Of a stretch of DNA of 64,000 bases, positions 8,849-18,507 are shown one piece after another. Each line of letters starts with the position of its first letter. Positions within the stretch are counted from its first letter, which is position 1. The translations under genes were made by a program, and so were the position numbers. Below the pieces are notes generated by a model. That model saw only the letters and a list, made by a program, of their open reading frames with translations, had not been told where the DNA came from and did not search any database. The stretch comes from Stenotrophomonas humi (GTDB lineage Bacteria > Pseudomonadota > Gammaproteobacteria > Xanthomonadales > Xanthomonadaceae): contig NZ_LDJI01000019.1 of assembly GCF_001431415.1 (NCBI RefSeq), forward strand, positions 124,001 to 188,000, given 5' to 3'.

Positions 8849-9373
8849 TTACTTCTTCTTCGGCGCGATCATCATGACCATCTGCCGGCCTTCCAGGCGC
8901 GGACGGGACTCGATCACGATGTCCTCACCCAGATCGGCTTCGATCCGGTTGGCCATTTCGCGACCCAGTTCCTGATGACTCATTTCACGACCACGGAAGC
9001 GGATGTTGACCTTGATCTTGTCGCCTTCTTCCAGAAAACCGCGCATCTTGCGCAGCTTGATCTGGTAGTCGCCCTCGTCCGTGACCGGACGGAACTTCAC
9101 TTCCTTGATCTCGACCTGCTTGGTCTTCTTCTTGGCCTCATTGGCCTTCTTCTGCGCCTCGAACTTGAACTTGCCGAAGTCCATGATCTTGCACACAGGC
9201 GGATCGGCCTGCGGCTGGATTTCGACCAGGTCGAGGCCTTCATCTTCAGCCATCGACAGCGCTTCATCGCGCGTCAACACGCCAATCATTTCTCCGTCGC
9301 TGCCGATCACGCGGACGCGCGGCACCCGGATTTCCTGATTCTTGCGGTTCTGTTTGTTGTCAGGGGTACTGAT
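8849..9373 (-). CDS. infC: Translation initiation factor IF-3 (AUC start codon)
   Basis: IF-3 keeps ribosomal subunits apart and checks the start codon and initiator tRNA. The N domain with the linker lies at about residues 10-90 ([15 protein letters not shown] near its end) and the C domain with [12 protein letters not shown] follows; the end is IAPKKK as in the family. The first standard-like start, a GTG at 9325, would remove the conserved N-terminal residues NRKNQEIR. The frame runs back without ATG, GTG or TTG to an ATC at 9371-9373, nine bases after GGGAG, giving 174 residues. infC is known to use rare AUU/AUC/AUA starts for autoregulation, so this start is preferred. thrS ends 64 bases upstream. 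Confidence 0.92.
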   Translation of the reverse strand: MSTPDNKQNRKNQEIRVPRVRVIGSDGEMIGVLTRDEALSMAEDEGLDLVEIQPQADPPVCKIMDFGKFKFEAQKKANEAKKKTKQVEIKEVKFRPVTDEGDYQIKLRKMRGFLEEGDKIKVNIRFRGREMSHQELGREMANRIEADLGEDIVIESRPRLEGRQMVMMIAPKKK

Positions 9374-9437
9374 ATTGCAATCTCCCAGTGGAATCGAACC
9401 GGCCCCGACGGATATCCGCTGGGGCCGGGGCTCTAGC

Positions 9438-11342
9438 TTACTGCTTCAATTCAGCCTGCAGCCGCTCGGCAAAGGCCTGGACAGACATTGAGCCCAGATC
9501 CTCGCCCGACAGCGTACGTACTGCCACGGCGCCATTGTCCCTCTCGCGGTCGCCCACGACCAGCAGATATGGCACCCGCTGCAAGGTATGCTCGCGAATC
9601 TTATAGCCGATCTTTTCGTTGCGCAAATCGGCCTCCACCCGGAAGCCTTGATTCGCAAGGGTTTTGCGGACCTGCTCGACGTATTCGGCCTGGGCATCGG
9701 TGATGTTTGCCACCACCACCTGAACCGGCGCCAGCCAAGCCGGGAACGAGCCGGCATGGTTCTCGATCAGGATGCCGATGAAACGCTCCATCGAACCGAC
9801 AATGGCGCGATGCAGCATGACCGGATGCTTCTTCTGGCTGTTTTCGTCCACGTACTCGGCGCCCAGACGGCCCGGCATCATGAAGTCGACCTGCATCGTG
9901 CCCAGCTGCCAGGTACGGCCAATGGCATCCTTCAGGTGGTACTCGATCTTCGGGCCGTAGAACGCACCCTCGCCCGGCAACTCCTGCCATTCGACGCCGC
10001 AACTCGACAATGCCGTGCGCAGCGCGCCCTCGGCCTTGTCCCAGGTGGCATCGTCGCCCAGGCGCGACTCGGGACGCAGCGCGATCTTGATCTGGATGTC
10101 ATCGAAGCCGAACGCCTCATACACCGCCAGCGCCTGCTGATGGAACGCAGTCACTTCGGCCTCGACCTGGCTTTCCGTGCAGAAGATATGGCCATCGTCC
10201 TGGGTGAAACCACGCACGCGCAGAATGCCGTGCAGCGCACCGGACGGCTCGTTGCGATGGCACGAACCAAACTCGCCGTAACGGATCGGCAGGTCGCGGT
10301 AACTATGCAGCCCCTGGTTGAACACCTGCACATGACCCGGGCAGTTCATCGGCTTCAACGCGTAGGTGCGCTTCTCCGACTCGGTGAAGAACATGTTGTC
10401 CTGGTAGTTGTCCCAGTGACCGGATTTCTTCCACAGGCTCACATCCAGGATCTGCGGGCAACGCACTTCGCCGTAGCCGCTGTCACGGTAGACCTTGCGC
10501 ATGTACTGCTCGACAACCTGCCAGATCGACCAGCCCTTCGGGTGCCAGAACACCAGGCCCGGCGCCTCTTCCTGCAGGTGGAACAGATCCTGCTGCTTGC
10601 CGATGCGTCGGTGATCGCGCATTTCGGCTTCTTCGATGCGCTTGATATAGGCCTCAAGCTGCTTCTTGTCAGCCCATGCCGTGCCATAGACACGCTGCAG
10701 CTGCTCGTTCTTGGCATCGCCACGCCAATACGCACCGGAGATGCGCGTCAGCTTGAAAGACTTCAGAAAGCGCGTGTTCGGCACGTGCGGGCCGCGGCAC
10801 ATGTCCACGTATTCCTGATGGTAGTACATGCCCATCGCCGTAATGTCTTCGGGCATGTCCTCGATCAGGCGCAGCTTGTAGTCCTCACCACGCGCCTTGA
10901 AGATTTCAATCACTTCCGCGCGCGGCGTCATCTTTTTGATGACGTCGTAATCAGTCGCGATCAACTCCGCCATGCGCTTCTCGATCGCCACCATGTCTTC
11001 CGGCGTGAACGGACGTTCGCTGTAGATGTCGTAGTAGAAACCTTCAGCGATGACCGGGCCGATCACCATCTTGGCGTCCGGATACAGCTGCTTGACCGCA
11101 TGACCGACCAGGTGCGCGCACGAGTGGCGGATGATCTCCACGCCCTCCTCGTCCTTGGCAGTGATGATGCGCAGCGAAGCATCGCGATCGATCACGTCGC
11201 TGGCATCGACCTGTACGCCATCCACGACACCGGCAATGGTGGCCTTGGCCAGACCGGCACCGATGGATTGGGCCACGTCCATGACGCTGACCGGGTTTTC
11301 GAACTGACGGACGCTGCCGTCTGGGAGAGTGATGTTGATCAT
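9438..11342 (-). CDS. thrS: Threonyl-tRNA synthetase
   Basis: This 634-residue class II synthetase charges tRNA-Thr and edits Ser-tRNA-Thr. Domains: TGS at residues 1-61; the editing domain with His73, His77, Cys182 and His186; the catalytic core with zinc ligands Cys334 (MNCPGH) and His385 (DDGHIFC) and a third near MLHRAIVGS; and a C-terminal anticodon-binding domain. The residue numbers match those of E. coli ThrRS, so the enzyme looks fully active. It heads the thrS-infC-rpmI-rplT-pheST-ihfA cluster. The leader upstream contains a short peptide frame with two Thr codons followed by an intrinsic terminator, suggesting attenuation. Confidence 0.98.
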   Translation of the reverse strand: MINITLPDGSVRQFENPVSVMDVAQSIGAGLAKATIAGVVDGVQVDASDVIDRDASLRIITAKDEEGVEIIRHSCAHLVGHAVKQLYPDAKMVIGPVIAEGFYYDIYSERPFTPEDMVAIEKRMAELIATDYDVIKKMTPRAEVIEIFKARGEDYKLRLIEDMPEDITAMGMYYHQEYVDMCRGPHVPNTRFLKSFKLTRISGAYWRGDAKNEQLQRVYGTAWADKKQLEAYIKRIEEAEMRDHRRIGKQQDLFHLQEEAPGLVFWHPKGWSIWQVVEQYMRKVYRDSGYGEVRCPQILDVSLWKKSGHWDNYQDNMFFTESEKRTYALKPMNCPGHVQVFNQGLHSYRDLPIRYGEFGSCHRNEPSGALHGILRVRGFTQDDGHIFCTESQVEAEVTAFHQQALAVYEAFGFDDIQIKIALRPESRLGDDATWDKAEGALRTALSSCGVEWQELPGEGAFYGPKIEYHLKDAIGRTWQLGTMQVDFMMPGRLGAEYVDENSQKKHPVMLHRAIVGSMERFIGILIENHAGSFPAWLAPVQVVVANITDAQAEYVEQVRKTLANQGFRVEADLRNEKIGYKIREHTLQRVPYLLVVGDRERDNGAVAVRTLSGEDLGSMSVQAFAERLQAELKQ

Positions 11343-11403
11343 GGGGATTCACCAGAAGTCATGACCGGCTTTCGGCGCGGCATGACAGGAAGTTCGGGGC
11401 AAT

Positions 11404-11443
11404 AAAAAAGCGCCACAACGGCGCCTGCAACAGGGCTGTGGCG
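11404..11443 (-). terminator. Intrinsic terminator in the thrS leader (attenuator candidate)
   Basis: On the minus strand GCGCC, loop GTTGT and GGCGC run straight into TTTTTTATT (T-run at 11404-11409). A longer pairing of CGCCACA with TGTGGCG (11437-11443 with 11411-11417) uses overlapping bases, with an inner CCTG/CAGG stem. It sits about 60 bases before the thrS start and just after a short peptide frame, the layout of an amino-acid attenuator. Confidence 0.65.
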
Positions 11444-11448
11444 GGGCA

Positions 11449-11475
11449 TCAGCAATGGGCAGCAGTAGTGCTCAT
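11449..11475 (-). CDS. Putative thrS leader peptide MSTTAAHC
   Basis: An eight-codon frame (ATG AGC ACT ACT GCT GCC CAT TGC TGA) with two adjacent threonine codons ends five bases before the 5' arm of the leader hairpins. If translated, slow decoding of the Thr codons when charged tRNA-Thr is scarce could prevent the terminator and raise thrS expression. The ribosome-binding site is weak (GAG about nine bases upstream) and only two Thr codons are present, so this is a suggestion, not a firm gene. Confidence 0.4.
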   Translation of the reverse strand: MSTTAAHC

Positions 11476-11531
11476 GTCGCACACTCGACCGGCGTTTTGC
11501 GCGGGCCACCTATCAACAGGGGATTGGCTGG

Positions 11532-11537
11532 ATTCTA
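11532..11537 (-). promoter_or_regulatory. Possible -10 box for the thrS leader transcript
   Basis: Minus-strand TAGAAT fits the -10 consensus at five of six positions and would start a transcript about 50 bases before the leader peptide. No good -35 box is seen at the right distance. The stretch 11343-11619 otherwise holds only the leader elements listed here and no gene. Confidence 0.3.
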
Positions 11538-11619
11538 GCGCAATCAGCGCGCGGTGACCGCCTTCACGGCCATCCGGACTTGGCAGGCGCACAACCCCCC
11601 AGGGGGCCAAAATCCGGGC

Positions 11620-11647
11620 AAAAGAAAGCCCTGATTTCTCAGGGCTT
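11620..11647 (-). terminator. Intrinsic terminator after tRNA-Cys
   Basis: On the minus strand AAGCCCTGA pairs perfectly with TCAGGGCTT around GAAA and is followed by TCTTTTG. It lies four bases past the tRNA-Cys CCA end and ends the tRNA transcript. Confidence 0.8.
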
Positions 11648-11651
11648 CAAA

Positions 11652-11725
11652 TGGAGGCCTGGGTCGGAATCGAACCGGCGTACGCGGATTTGCAATCCGC
11701 TGCATAACCACTCTGCTACCAGGCC
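11652..11725 (-). tRNA. tRNA-Cys (anticodon GCA)
   Basis: A 74-base cloverleaf on the minus strand: acceptor GGCCTGG pairs with CCAGGCC, the anticodon stem GCGGA/TCCGC encloses TTGCAAA (anticodon GCA), the T loop is TTCGATT, and CCA is encoded. It lies between two intrinsic terminators and downstream of three tRNA-Gly genes. No convincing promoter of its own was seen, so it probably depends on readthrough from the Gly genes. Confidence 0.96.
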
Positions 11726-11767
11726 AAACTTTGAATCTTGAACTACCGGGAAGATCCTTCCCGATAT

Positions 11768-11796
11768 GAAAAGACCCCGTTTCACGGGGTCTTTTC
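11768..11796 (-). terminator. Near-perfect hairpin terminator between tRNA-Gly and tRNA-Cys
   Basis: GAAAAGACCCCGT pairs with ACGGGGTCTTTTC around a three-base loop; A and T runs on both flanks allow termination in either direction. On the minus strand it follows the last tRNA-Gly. A second small hairpin (CGGGAAG ATC CTTCCCG, 11748-11764) lies between it and tRNA-Cys. Confidence 0.7.
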
Positions 11797-11802
11797 AGAA
11801 TC

Positions 11803-11878
<76 letters not shown>

Positions 11879-12057
11879 TTGGGATGCGGCGCATTCTACA
11901 GACTTCAGAATCAACGCGCCAGCATTTTTAACAATTTTCTTCACATCACTCGGAAGCTGCTTTCAGCCTCCTTCAGGGAAAACCCGCTGCCAGCCATGGC
12001 AACGAACTACCCAACCCTCCCAGGCGCCATGCAAGACGGCAGCCTCTGAACTTGAAC

Positions 12058-12133
<76 letters not shown>

Positions 12134-12160
12134 TTGGCGGGTACCAATTCAATCCCAAAC

Positions 12161-12236
<76 letters not shown>

Positions 12237-12248
12237 TTGGGAGGCGAA

Positions 12249-12276
12249 ATTCTACAGGCAATCGCCTACCTGTCAA
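12249..12276 (-). promoter_or_regulatory. Strong sigma70 promoter for the tRNA-Gly unit
   Basis: Minus-strand -35 TTGACA (perfect, 12271-12276), a 16-base spacer and -10 TAGAAT (12249-12254). The start would fall about seven bases before tRNA-Gly copy 3. It overlaps the end region of pgsA upstream. Confidence 0.8.
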
Positions 12277-12284
12277 CAGCCCTT

Positions 12285-12899
12285 TTAACTTTTTCTGGCA
12301 CGTTCGCGTGCGGTTTTTTCTTCTTCGCGCAGGCTTGGCCATGCAGCCACCATGTACTGCACGCCGGAGATCAACGTCAGCATGGCCGCAATCGCCAACA
12401 TCCAGTCACCGATGTGGAAAACCGGGGCACCCATCCAGATTTCCGTGTACGGCACTTTGGGCGATACCGAATACAGCAGACACAACAGGGCGATCATCTG
12501 CGCGGTGGTTTTGACCTTGCCGATCATTGCCACGCGCACCTTCGCGCGCTGGCCAATCTCCGCCATCCATTCGCGCAATGCCGACACCGCGATCTCACGC
12601 CCCACGATCACCGCCGCCCAGAATGCCATCCACGGCGTGGGATGGCCCTGCACGATCAGGAACAGTGCCACCGCCACCATCAGCTTGTCCGCCACCGGGT
12701 CAAGGAACGCACCGAACGCCGAATGCTGCTCGTAGCGCCGTGCCACCCAGCCATCTAGCCAATCGGTGATCGCCGCCAGGCCAAAAATTGCCGCCGAGGC
12801 GAAGTTGGTCCAGGCATAGGGCAGGTAAAACACCAGCACCAGCACCGGGATCATCACGATCCGCAACAACGTCAGCCAGGTGGGGACAGTCAATTTCAT
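12285..12899 (-). CDS. pgsA: CDP-diacylglycerol--glycerol-3-phosphate 3-phosphatidyltransferase
   Basis: This 204-residue inner-membrane enzyme makes phosphatidylglycerol phosphate from CDP-diacylglycerol and glycerol 3-phosphate. The CDP-alcohol phosphotransferase motif is complete: Asp46, Asp49, Gly50, Ala53, Arg54, Gly63, Asp67 and Asp71 (DWLDGWVARR through LDPVADK). Several hydrophobic segments span the membrane. The start MKLTVPTWLT at 12899 fits the family; the gene begins seven bases after the uvrC stop, with GGAG inside the uvrC end. The uvrC-pgsA pairing is the same as in E. coli. Confidence 0.96.
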   Translation of the reverse strand: MKLTVPTWLTLLRIVMIPVLVLVFYLPYAWTNFASAAIFGLAAITDWLDGWVARRYEQHSAFGAFLDPVADKLMVAVALFLIVQGHPTPWMAFWAAVIVGREIAVSALREWMAEIGQRAKVRVAMIGKVKTTAQMIALLCLLYSVSPKVPYTEIWMGAPVFHIGDWMLAIAAMLTLISGVQYMVAAWPSLREEEKTARERARKS

Positions 12900-12906
12900 T
12901 GAAACG

Positions 12907-14754
12907 CTACTCCGCTGCCGGATCGGGTACCGACAGACCATGAAGGTTAGCGTAGATGCGCGCGGCCAGGGCGTCATTGATTCCCTCCACCCGGGCGATT
13001 TCCGCTTCACCGGCAGCCTTGAGCCCGGCCATGCCGCCGAAATGCTTGAGCAGGCTCGCGCGCCGACGCGGACCGATGCCCGGAATATCTTCCAGCTTGC
13101 TGGTCATCCGCGCCTTCTGGCGACGGCCACGGTGGCCGGTGATGGCGAAGCGATGCGCTTCGTCGCGCACCTGCTGGATGAATTGCAGGGCCGGTGAAGC
13201 CGCCCCTGGCCGCAGCTCACGCCCATCCGGCAAGACCAGTGCCTCGTGCCCGGCGCGACGTTCCACCCCCTTGGCCACACCCACCAACATCACGCCCTCC
13301 ACGCCCAGGTCAGCCAATGCCGCCTGCGCCTGCGCCAACTGACCCGCACCGCCGTCGATCAACAGTACGTCGGGCAGTACGCCGCCCTCTTCCACCGCTC
13401 GCCGGAAACGACGATCAATGGCCTGGTGCATGGCTGCGTAGTCATCCCCCGGCTCGATGCCGCTGATGTTGTAGCGCCGGTACTGCGCGCGCACCGGCCC
13501 GGCCGCGTCGAACACTACGCAGGAGGCAACGGTGGCTTCGCCCATGGTGTGGCTGATATCGAAACATTCCACGCGCTTCACCGGCTCGGCCAGGCCGAGC
13601 AGCTCACGCAATGCTTCGCTACGTGCACGCTGCGCGCCCTGGCTGTCCATCTCGGAAACCAGCGTGATCTGCGCGTTGCGGCTGGCCAGGTCGACGTAGC
13701 CGGCACGCTCGCCACGCACGTTCCACTTCAGCACCACCTTGCGTTCGGCCGAGGCACTCAATGCCGCTTCGATCATCTCCGCATCGGGAATCTGCCTATC
13801 CAGCAACACTTCTGCCGGCGGCGCGTGCTCGATGTAGTACTGCGACACGAATGCGGCCAGCACTTCTTCAGCGCTGTCCTCACCGTTGGTTCTCGGGAAA
13901 AAAGCACGCGTACCCAGATTGCGGCCATCGCGGAATGCCAGCAGCATCACGCAGGCACTTGCACCCTGCGTCGCGCAGGCAAGCACATCCAGGTCGGCGG
14001 CACGTCCGTCCACGTACTGGCGGTTCTGCATGCTGCGCAGTGAAGCAACGAGATCACGCAGGCGTGCGGCGCGCTCGAACTCCAGTGCATCACTGGCCGC
14101 CTGCATCGACTGCATCAGTTCATCGGCAAGCTGGTCGCTCTTGCCCTCCAGGAACATGGCTGCCAGGCGCACTGATTCGTCGTAGTCGGCCTGCGCCACC
14201 AATCCCACGCACGGCGCGCTGCAACGGCCGATCTGATACTGCAGGCACGGGCGCGAGCGATTGCGGAACACGCTGTCTTCGCAGCTGCGCAGCTTGAACA
14301 GCTTGTGCATCAGGTTCAGCGTTTCGCGCACCGCGCCGACGCCCGGATAAGGGCCGTAGTAGCGCCCCGGAATGGCGCGCGGGCCGCGATGCAGTGCGAT
14401 GCGCGGCCATTGCTCGCGGGTCAACAGCACCTGCGGATAGGTCTTGTCGTCGCGCAGCGAGACGTTGTAGCGCGGCGCCAGTGATTTGATCAGCTGGTTT
14501 TCCAGCAGCAGCGCTTCGGCTTCGGTGCGGGTGACGGTGGCATCCATCCGCGCCACCTGCGACAGCATCATCATGATGCGCGTACTTTTGGGCGAACCGT
14601 TGAAGTAGCTGCCCACGCGCTTGCGCAACGCACCGGCCTTGCCAACGTAGAGCAACGTGTCGTCTGCCGCATACATCCGGTAAACACCGGGCGCGGTACT
14701 CAATGCCGCGGCGAATGCCTTGCCATCAAATGCAGGGAGTGCTTTGTCGTTCAT
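12907..14754 (-). CDS. uvrC: Excinuclease ABC subunit C
   Basis: UvrC makes both incisions around DNA damage in nucleotide excision repair, after loading by UvrA and UvrB. The 615 residues show an N-terminal GIY-YIG nuclease (APGVYRMY and LLYVGKAG at about 16-40), a cysteine region (RPCLQYQIGRCSAPC), the UvrB-binding UVR part, the RNase H-like nuclease domain (VECFDISH, LLIDGG) and a C-terminal double helix-hairpin-helix (IPGIGPRRR). The start overlaps the stop of the upstream NHL gene by four bases, so translation is coupled. Confidence 0.97.
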   Translation of the reverse strand: MNDKALPAFDGKAFAAALSTAPGVYRMYAADDTLLYVGKAGALRKRVGSYFNGSPKSTRIMMMLSQVARMDATVTRTEAEALLLENQLIKSLAPRYNVSLRDDKTYPQVLLTREQWPRIALHRGPRAIPGRYYGPYPGVGAVRETLNLMHKLFKLRSCEDSVFRNRSRPCLQYQIGRCSAPCVGLVAQADYDESVRLAAMFLEGKSDQLADELMQSMQAASDALEFERAARLRDLVASLRSMQNRQYVDGRAADLDVLACATQGASACVMLLAFRDGRNLGTRAFFPRTNGEDSAEEVLAAFVSQYYIEHAPPAEVLLDRQIPDAEMIEAALSASAERKVVLKWNVRGERAGYVDLASRNAQITLVSEMDSQGAQRARSEALRELLGLAEPVKRVECFDISHTMGEATVASCVVFDAAGPVRAQYRRYNISGIEPGDDYAAMHQAIDRRFRRAVEEGGVLPDVLLIDGGAGQLAQAQAALADLGVEGVMLVGVAKGVERRAGHEALVLPDGRELRPGAASPALQFIQQVRDEAHRFAITGHRGRRQKARMTSKLEDIPGIGPRRRASLLKHFGGMAGLKAAGEAEIARVEGINDALAARIYANLHGLSVPDPAAE

Positions 14755-16166
14755 CCTTCAATCGGCACGTCACTCAGCTCGCCACTGAGCGGATCGAACC
14801 GCAACACGGCGTGCGCATCGGTTTCAGCGATCCAGATCGCACCCGCGGCAACCGACAGCGCGCTCGGGCCATGCAGGCGGCGCGGCAGGTTGACGGTGGA
14901 AAGATCACCGCCCCCCAGCCGCAGCGTACGCAGCGACCCATTGCCGGCATCAGCGATCCACAGCATCGGCGAATCCGGGCCCATCGCAATGGCCAGCGGG
15001 TACTGCAGGCGTGCATGCAGACGCGGGCCATCGACGTTGCCCGACTCCCACGGCCCCTGCCCGACCAGTGTCTGCACCAGGTCGCCACGCAACTGCACCG
15101 AGCGGATCGCCGAGCCGAGCGAGTCGCAGACATACAGCGTCTGCTGCACCGCGACCAGGCTGGTCGGCTGCGCGAACGCGGCCAGATGCCCACTGCCATC
15201 GCGCACTTCCACTGCACCGGCGCCCGAGCGCCAGCGCAGTTCGCGGCTGCCCAGGTCGTAGCTCCAGATGTGGTTGTCGCCGGCCATGGCGATCAGAATC
15301 TGATTGTCGGCCACCGCCACGTCGGCCGGGTAATTCAGTGCACTGTCCCATGGCTGATTCAATACCCCAGCCTGCGGATCACCGGCGCGACCGTTGCCGC
15401 ACAAAGTGTCCACCTGACCGCTCTGCAGATGGATGCGGCGCAGCGCATGGTTACCGGTATCGGCCACATACAGCACATCACGCACCAGCGTCAGCCCTTG
15501 CGGACGATTAAAAGCAGCCTCACCAAGGCCACCGTTGATCATATCCGCGCTGCCCAGACCAAACTGCCGCAGCACACGACCAGAGTGATTGCACTCAAGA
15601 ATGCGGTGATGGCCGGTGTCGGCCACGTACAGGCGATCCTGACTGACCACCAGACCGCCCGGGAACAGCAGCGGCAGTCGAGGCTCGGCATTGATCTCTC
15701 GGCTGCCAAAGCCCTCCTCGTCCAACGGGCGCTGCTGGCCCTCGCAAAGCCCATTGAGCGCGCGCTCCAGCTCGCCCGTGGCACCTACCAATCGCTCCTG
15801 TTCGATGCCCTGGGCATCCAGCAGCACCAGCGTCGGCCATGACTGCACGTCGAACTGCCGCCATGCATCCCAGTGCGCATCCAGCACGATGGGGGCGCTC
15901 ACGCCATGCCGGCGCAACAGTTTCAGCGCCTGTTGCGGCTCACGCTCGAATTCGAAGCGCGGCACCTGCACCACGACCAGATGCAGACGCCCCGGGTTGC
16001 GAGCCTGCCAGCGGGTCACCTCGGCGACCCGCTGCATGCTCCAGACCGACGTACCGTTGACGAAAGCCAACACCACCGGCCGCCCACGCAGTTCCTGCAG
16101 GGTGGCAGGTGCCGCGTTGAGCCAGATGCCGGACTTGGGCAGTTCCATCGCGCGTTTTTCGTTCAT
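14751..16166 (-). CDS. Thioredoxin-fold protein with NHL-repeat propeller
   Basis: This 471-residue protein has an N-terminal thioredoxin-like domain (about residues 10-150, e.g. RPVVLAFVNG and SWPTLVLLDAQG) and a C-terminal beta propeller built from NHL repeats (about 160-465). The repeated signatures are LYVADTGHHRI, LYVADTGNHALRR and WIADAGNGSLR. The architecture resembles animal NHLRC2 and related bacterial proteins. The position where thioredoxins carry CxxC reads SVWSM here, so classical disulfide chemistry is excluded and a scaffold or ligand-binding role is more likely. No signal peptide is visible, so it is probably cytoplasmic. It overlaps uvrC and the phosphatase gene by four bases each. 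Function unknown. Confidence 0.85.
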   Translation of the reverse strand: MNEKRAMELPKSGIWLNAAPATLQELRGRPVVLAFVNGTSVWSMQRVAEVTRWQARNPGRLHLVVVQVPRFEFEREPQQALKLLRRHGVSAPIVLDAHWDAWRQFDVQSWPTLVLLDAQGIEQERLVGATGELERALNGLCEGQQRPLDEEGFGSREINAEPRLPLLFPGGLVVSQDRLYVADTGHHRILECNHSGRVLRQFGLGSADMINGGLGEAAFNRPQGLTLVRDVLYVADTGNHALRRIHLQSGQVDTLCGNGRAGDPQAGVLNQPWDSALNYPADVAVADNQILIAMAGDNHIWSYDLGSRELRWRSGAGAVEVRDGSGHLAAFAQPTSLVAVQQTLYVCDSLGSAIRSVQLRGDLVQTLVGQGPWESGNVDGPRLHARLQYPLAIAMGPDSPMLWIADAGNGSLRTLRLGGGDLSTVNLPRRLHGPSALSVAAGAIWIAETDAHAVLRFDPLSGELSDVPIEG

Positions 16167-16651
16167 GTCGGGATTATGCCGGAGTCATCTCGTCGGAACA
16201 GACGCTGCACGGTAGCGCGGGCGGCGGCGTCCACCAGTGCCCAGCTATGCTCGAAGTCCGCCTCGCCACCGTAATAGGGATCGGGCACCACCGCACTTTC
16301 GCCAACGCCGGCCCAAGGCAGCCAAAGCACGGCCCGCTCGCGTGCTTCTGCGGGAGCCAGCTTCTGGGCCTCGAACAGATTGTCGCGGTCAGCGCAGAAG
16401 ATGTGGTCGAAATGCAGGAAATCCTCGGCGATCAGGGCGCGCGCCCGCAGCCCGGAGATATCCACGCCATGCCGCTTTGCGCAGGCCACGGCACGTCGGT
16501 CCGGCGGATCACCGGCATGCCAGCCGGAGGTACCCGCCGAGTCCACCTGCACCCGGCCAGCCAGCCCGGCTTCGGCTAGCCGCGCCCGCAACGCTCCCTC
16601 GCCCATCGGCGAGCGGCAGATATTGCCCAGGCAGATCACCAGCAGTTTCAA
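16163..16651 (-). CDS. Low-molecular-weight protein-tyrosine phosphatase
   Basis: This 162-residue phosphatase of the LMW-PTP family carries the P-loop C-x5-R-S at the N-terminus (Cys7 to Arg13, LGNICRS), with the general acid Asp124 in VPDPYYGG. In bacteria such enzymes often dephosphorylate tyrosine kinases that control capsule or exopolysaccharide export, but no kinase or polysaccharide export gene is next to it here. It overlaps kdsB and the NHL gene by four bases each. The substrate is therefore open. Confidence 0.93.
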   Translation of the reverse strand: MKLLVICLGNICRSPMGEGALRARLAEAGLAGRVQVDSAGTSGWHAGDPPDRRAVACAKRHGVDISGLRARALIAEDFLHFDHIFCADRDNLFEAQKLAPAEARERAVLWLPWAGVGESAVVPDPYYGGEADFEHSWALVDAAARATVQRLFRRDDSGIIPT

Positions 16652-17421
16652 TGCGCCACCTTCATCAGCGCATCGGCCCGCTCAAGATCCTCCGGTGTGT
16701 CGATGCCCGGCGGGAACGGCGCCGGCGACAGCGCCACCGCAATGCGATGCCCGGCCTCCAGCACCCGCAGCTGTTCCAGCGACTCGATCTGTTCCAGCGT
16801 GCCCGGCGGCATCGCCGCGAACTGCTGCAGGAACGCGGCGCGATAACCATAGATGCCGATGTGTCGCAGCCACTGCGCGGCCGGCAAGGCATCGCGTGAA
16901 CGGGCGAAGGCGTCGCGATGCCATGGAATCGGCGCGCGACTGAAATACAGGGCGTCGCCGTGCGCGTTGCGCACCAGCTTGACCACGTTGGGGTCGAACA
17001 AGGTCGGTGCGTCTTCGACCGGTGTGGCCAGCGTGGACATCGGTGCGCCGCTTTGCGCCAGCACGGCGGCGACCGCGCGAATGCCAGCAGCCGGGGCGAA
17101 CGGCTCATCCCCCTGCAGGTTCACCACGATCACATCATCGGCCCAGCCTGCCTGTCGGGCGCACTCGGCCAGACGGTCGGTGCCCGAGGCATGCGCCGGG
17201 TCGGTCATCGCGACATGAATACCGTCAAGGCCAGCCACAGCGTCGGCAATACGCGCGTCATCGGTCGCCACCCAGACCGCCGTTGCGCCTGCGGCAAGCG
17301 CACGGCGCGCTACATGCAACACCATCGGCTCACCGGCCAACAATGCCAGCGGCTTGCCTGGCAGGCGTGTGGATGCATAACGCGCCGGAATGGCCACGAC
17401 AAAGTCTGGAATCACGCTCAT
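16648..17421 (-). CDS. kdsB: 3-deoxy-manno-octulosonate cytidylyltransferase
   Basis: KdsB activates KDO with CTP to CMP-KDO for the inner core of lipopolysaccharide. The 257-residue protein shows the nucleotidyltransferase signature [13 protein letters not shown] at about residues 13-25, the VNLQGDEP motif near 105 and the [11 protein letters not shown] stretch near 190. It lies 60 bases after lpxK, and the next gene overlaps by four bases. Together with msbA and lpxK it forms a lipid A/LPS group. Confidence 0.97.
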   Translation of the reverse strand: MSVIPDFVVAIPARYASTRLPGKPLALLAGEPMVLHVARRALAAGATAVWVATDDARIADAVAGLDGIHVAMTDPAHASGTDRLAECARQAGWADDVIVVNLQGDEPFAPAAGIRAVAAVLAQSGAPMSTLATPVEDAPTLFDPNVVKLVRNAHGDALYFSRAPIPWHRDAFARSRDALPAAQWLRHIGIYGYRAAFLQQFAAMPPGTLEQIESLEQLRVLEAGHRIAVALSPAPFPPGIDTPEDLERADALMKVAH

Positions 17422-17481
17422 CTCAACTCCCTTCAGCCACGGCGTAACCGCCGCTCAATCAAAAACCTGGCGCCTGCGGGG

Positions 17482-18507
17482 TCATGCGCGCGCCAGCTTA
17501 CCCAGCCGGTCGAGCAGCGCAATCCAGAAGGCGGCCGGCAGTTCCGCCTGCAGCGGCACGGCGTAATGCCAGCGGTTGGCAAAGCTGCGGCATTTGACCG
17601 CATCCTTCTCGGTCATCAGCACCGGCAACTCACTGCCAAATGACAGGTCCGACACCACGTAGCGGTGGTGGTCGGCGAACGCATGTGGCACCACGCCAAT
17701 GCCGCGCGCGCGCAGCATCTGGAAGAAGCGCTGCGGGTTGGCGATGCCGGCCACCGCATGCACACGCTGACCGGCAAATGACTGCAGCGATTGTTCACGA
17801 CCACCGTTCAACGGACGCGCCGTAGCAATGCGCAGGCGCATGGACCACTCACCAAAACCCGCGCCGGCCATGTCACCCGCCGCGTCGCTGGCCTGGCCCA
17901 GGTTGACCACGCGGAAATCACATTCGCGCGCGCGCTCCACCGGCTCGCGCAGAGGACCGGCCGGAATCATCCGGCCATTGCCATAGCGGCGCACCGCGTC
18001 GACCACTTCGATCTCGATATCCCGCGCCAACCGGTAGTGCTGCAGGCCGTCGTCGCAGACCACCACGTCGCAGCCGGCCTCCATCAAGGCCTTTGCAGCA
18101 GCGACGCGATCACGATCCACGCGCACCGGCGCACCGGTTTTCCAGGCGATCAGGGCCGGCTCATCGCCGCCCAGCTCAACCGCAAGATCCGGCGTGACCC
18201 AACGCGCCGTGCCCGCTTCGTCGCGACCATAGCCACGGCTGGCAACACCCGGCTTCCAGCCCGCCTCACGCAGGCGGTTGACCAGCTCGATCGTCAGCGG
18301 CGTCTTGCCGGTGCCACCGGCGGTGATGTTGCCGACCACGATCACCGGCACCGCTACCTGCCGCCGACGCAGCCAGCCACGTCGGTACAACTGCCGCCTC
18401 AGGCCAGACACGCCGGCGTAAACCGGCGCCAACAGCTTGGCGAACAACGGCACGGGTGCGTCGTCGTACCAATAGGCCGGCGTCTGCGGGCCACGCTTGT
18501 CCGTCAT
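17482..18507 (-). CDS. lpxK: Tetraacyldisaccharide 4'-kinase
   Basis: LpxK phosphorylates the 4' position of the lipid A disaccharide at the inner membrane. The 341-residue protein has a hydrophobic N-terminus and the P-loop GGTGKTP at residues 64-70, followed by the DDGLQHYRL motif near 170, typical of the family. Its start overlaps the msbA stop by one base (TGATG). The msbA-lpxK order is widely conserved because both enzymes act on lipid A. Confidence 0.97.
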   Translation of the reverse strand: MTDKRGPQTPAYWYDDAPVPLFAKLLAPVYAGVSGLRRQLYRRGWLRRRQVAVPVIVVGNITAGGTGKTPLTIELVNRLREAGWKPGVASRGYGRDEAGTARWVTPDLAVELGGDEPALIAWKTGAPVRVDRDRVAAAKALMEAGCDVVVCDDGLQHYRLARDIEIEVVDAVRRYGNGRMIPAGPLREPVERARECDFRVVNLGQASDAAGDMAGAGFGEWSMRLRIATARPLNGGREQSLQSFAGQRVHAVAGIANPQRFFQMLRARGIGVVPHAFADHHRYVVSDLSFGSELPVLMTEKDAVKCRSFANRWHYAVPLQAELPAAFWIALLDRLGKLARA

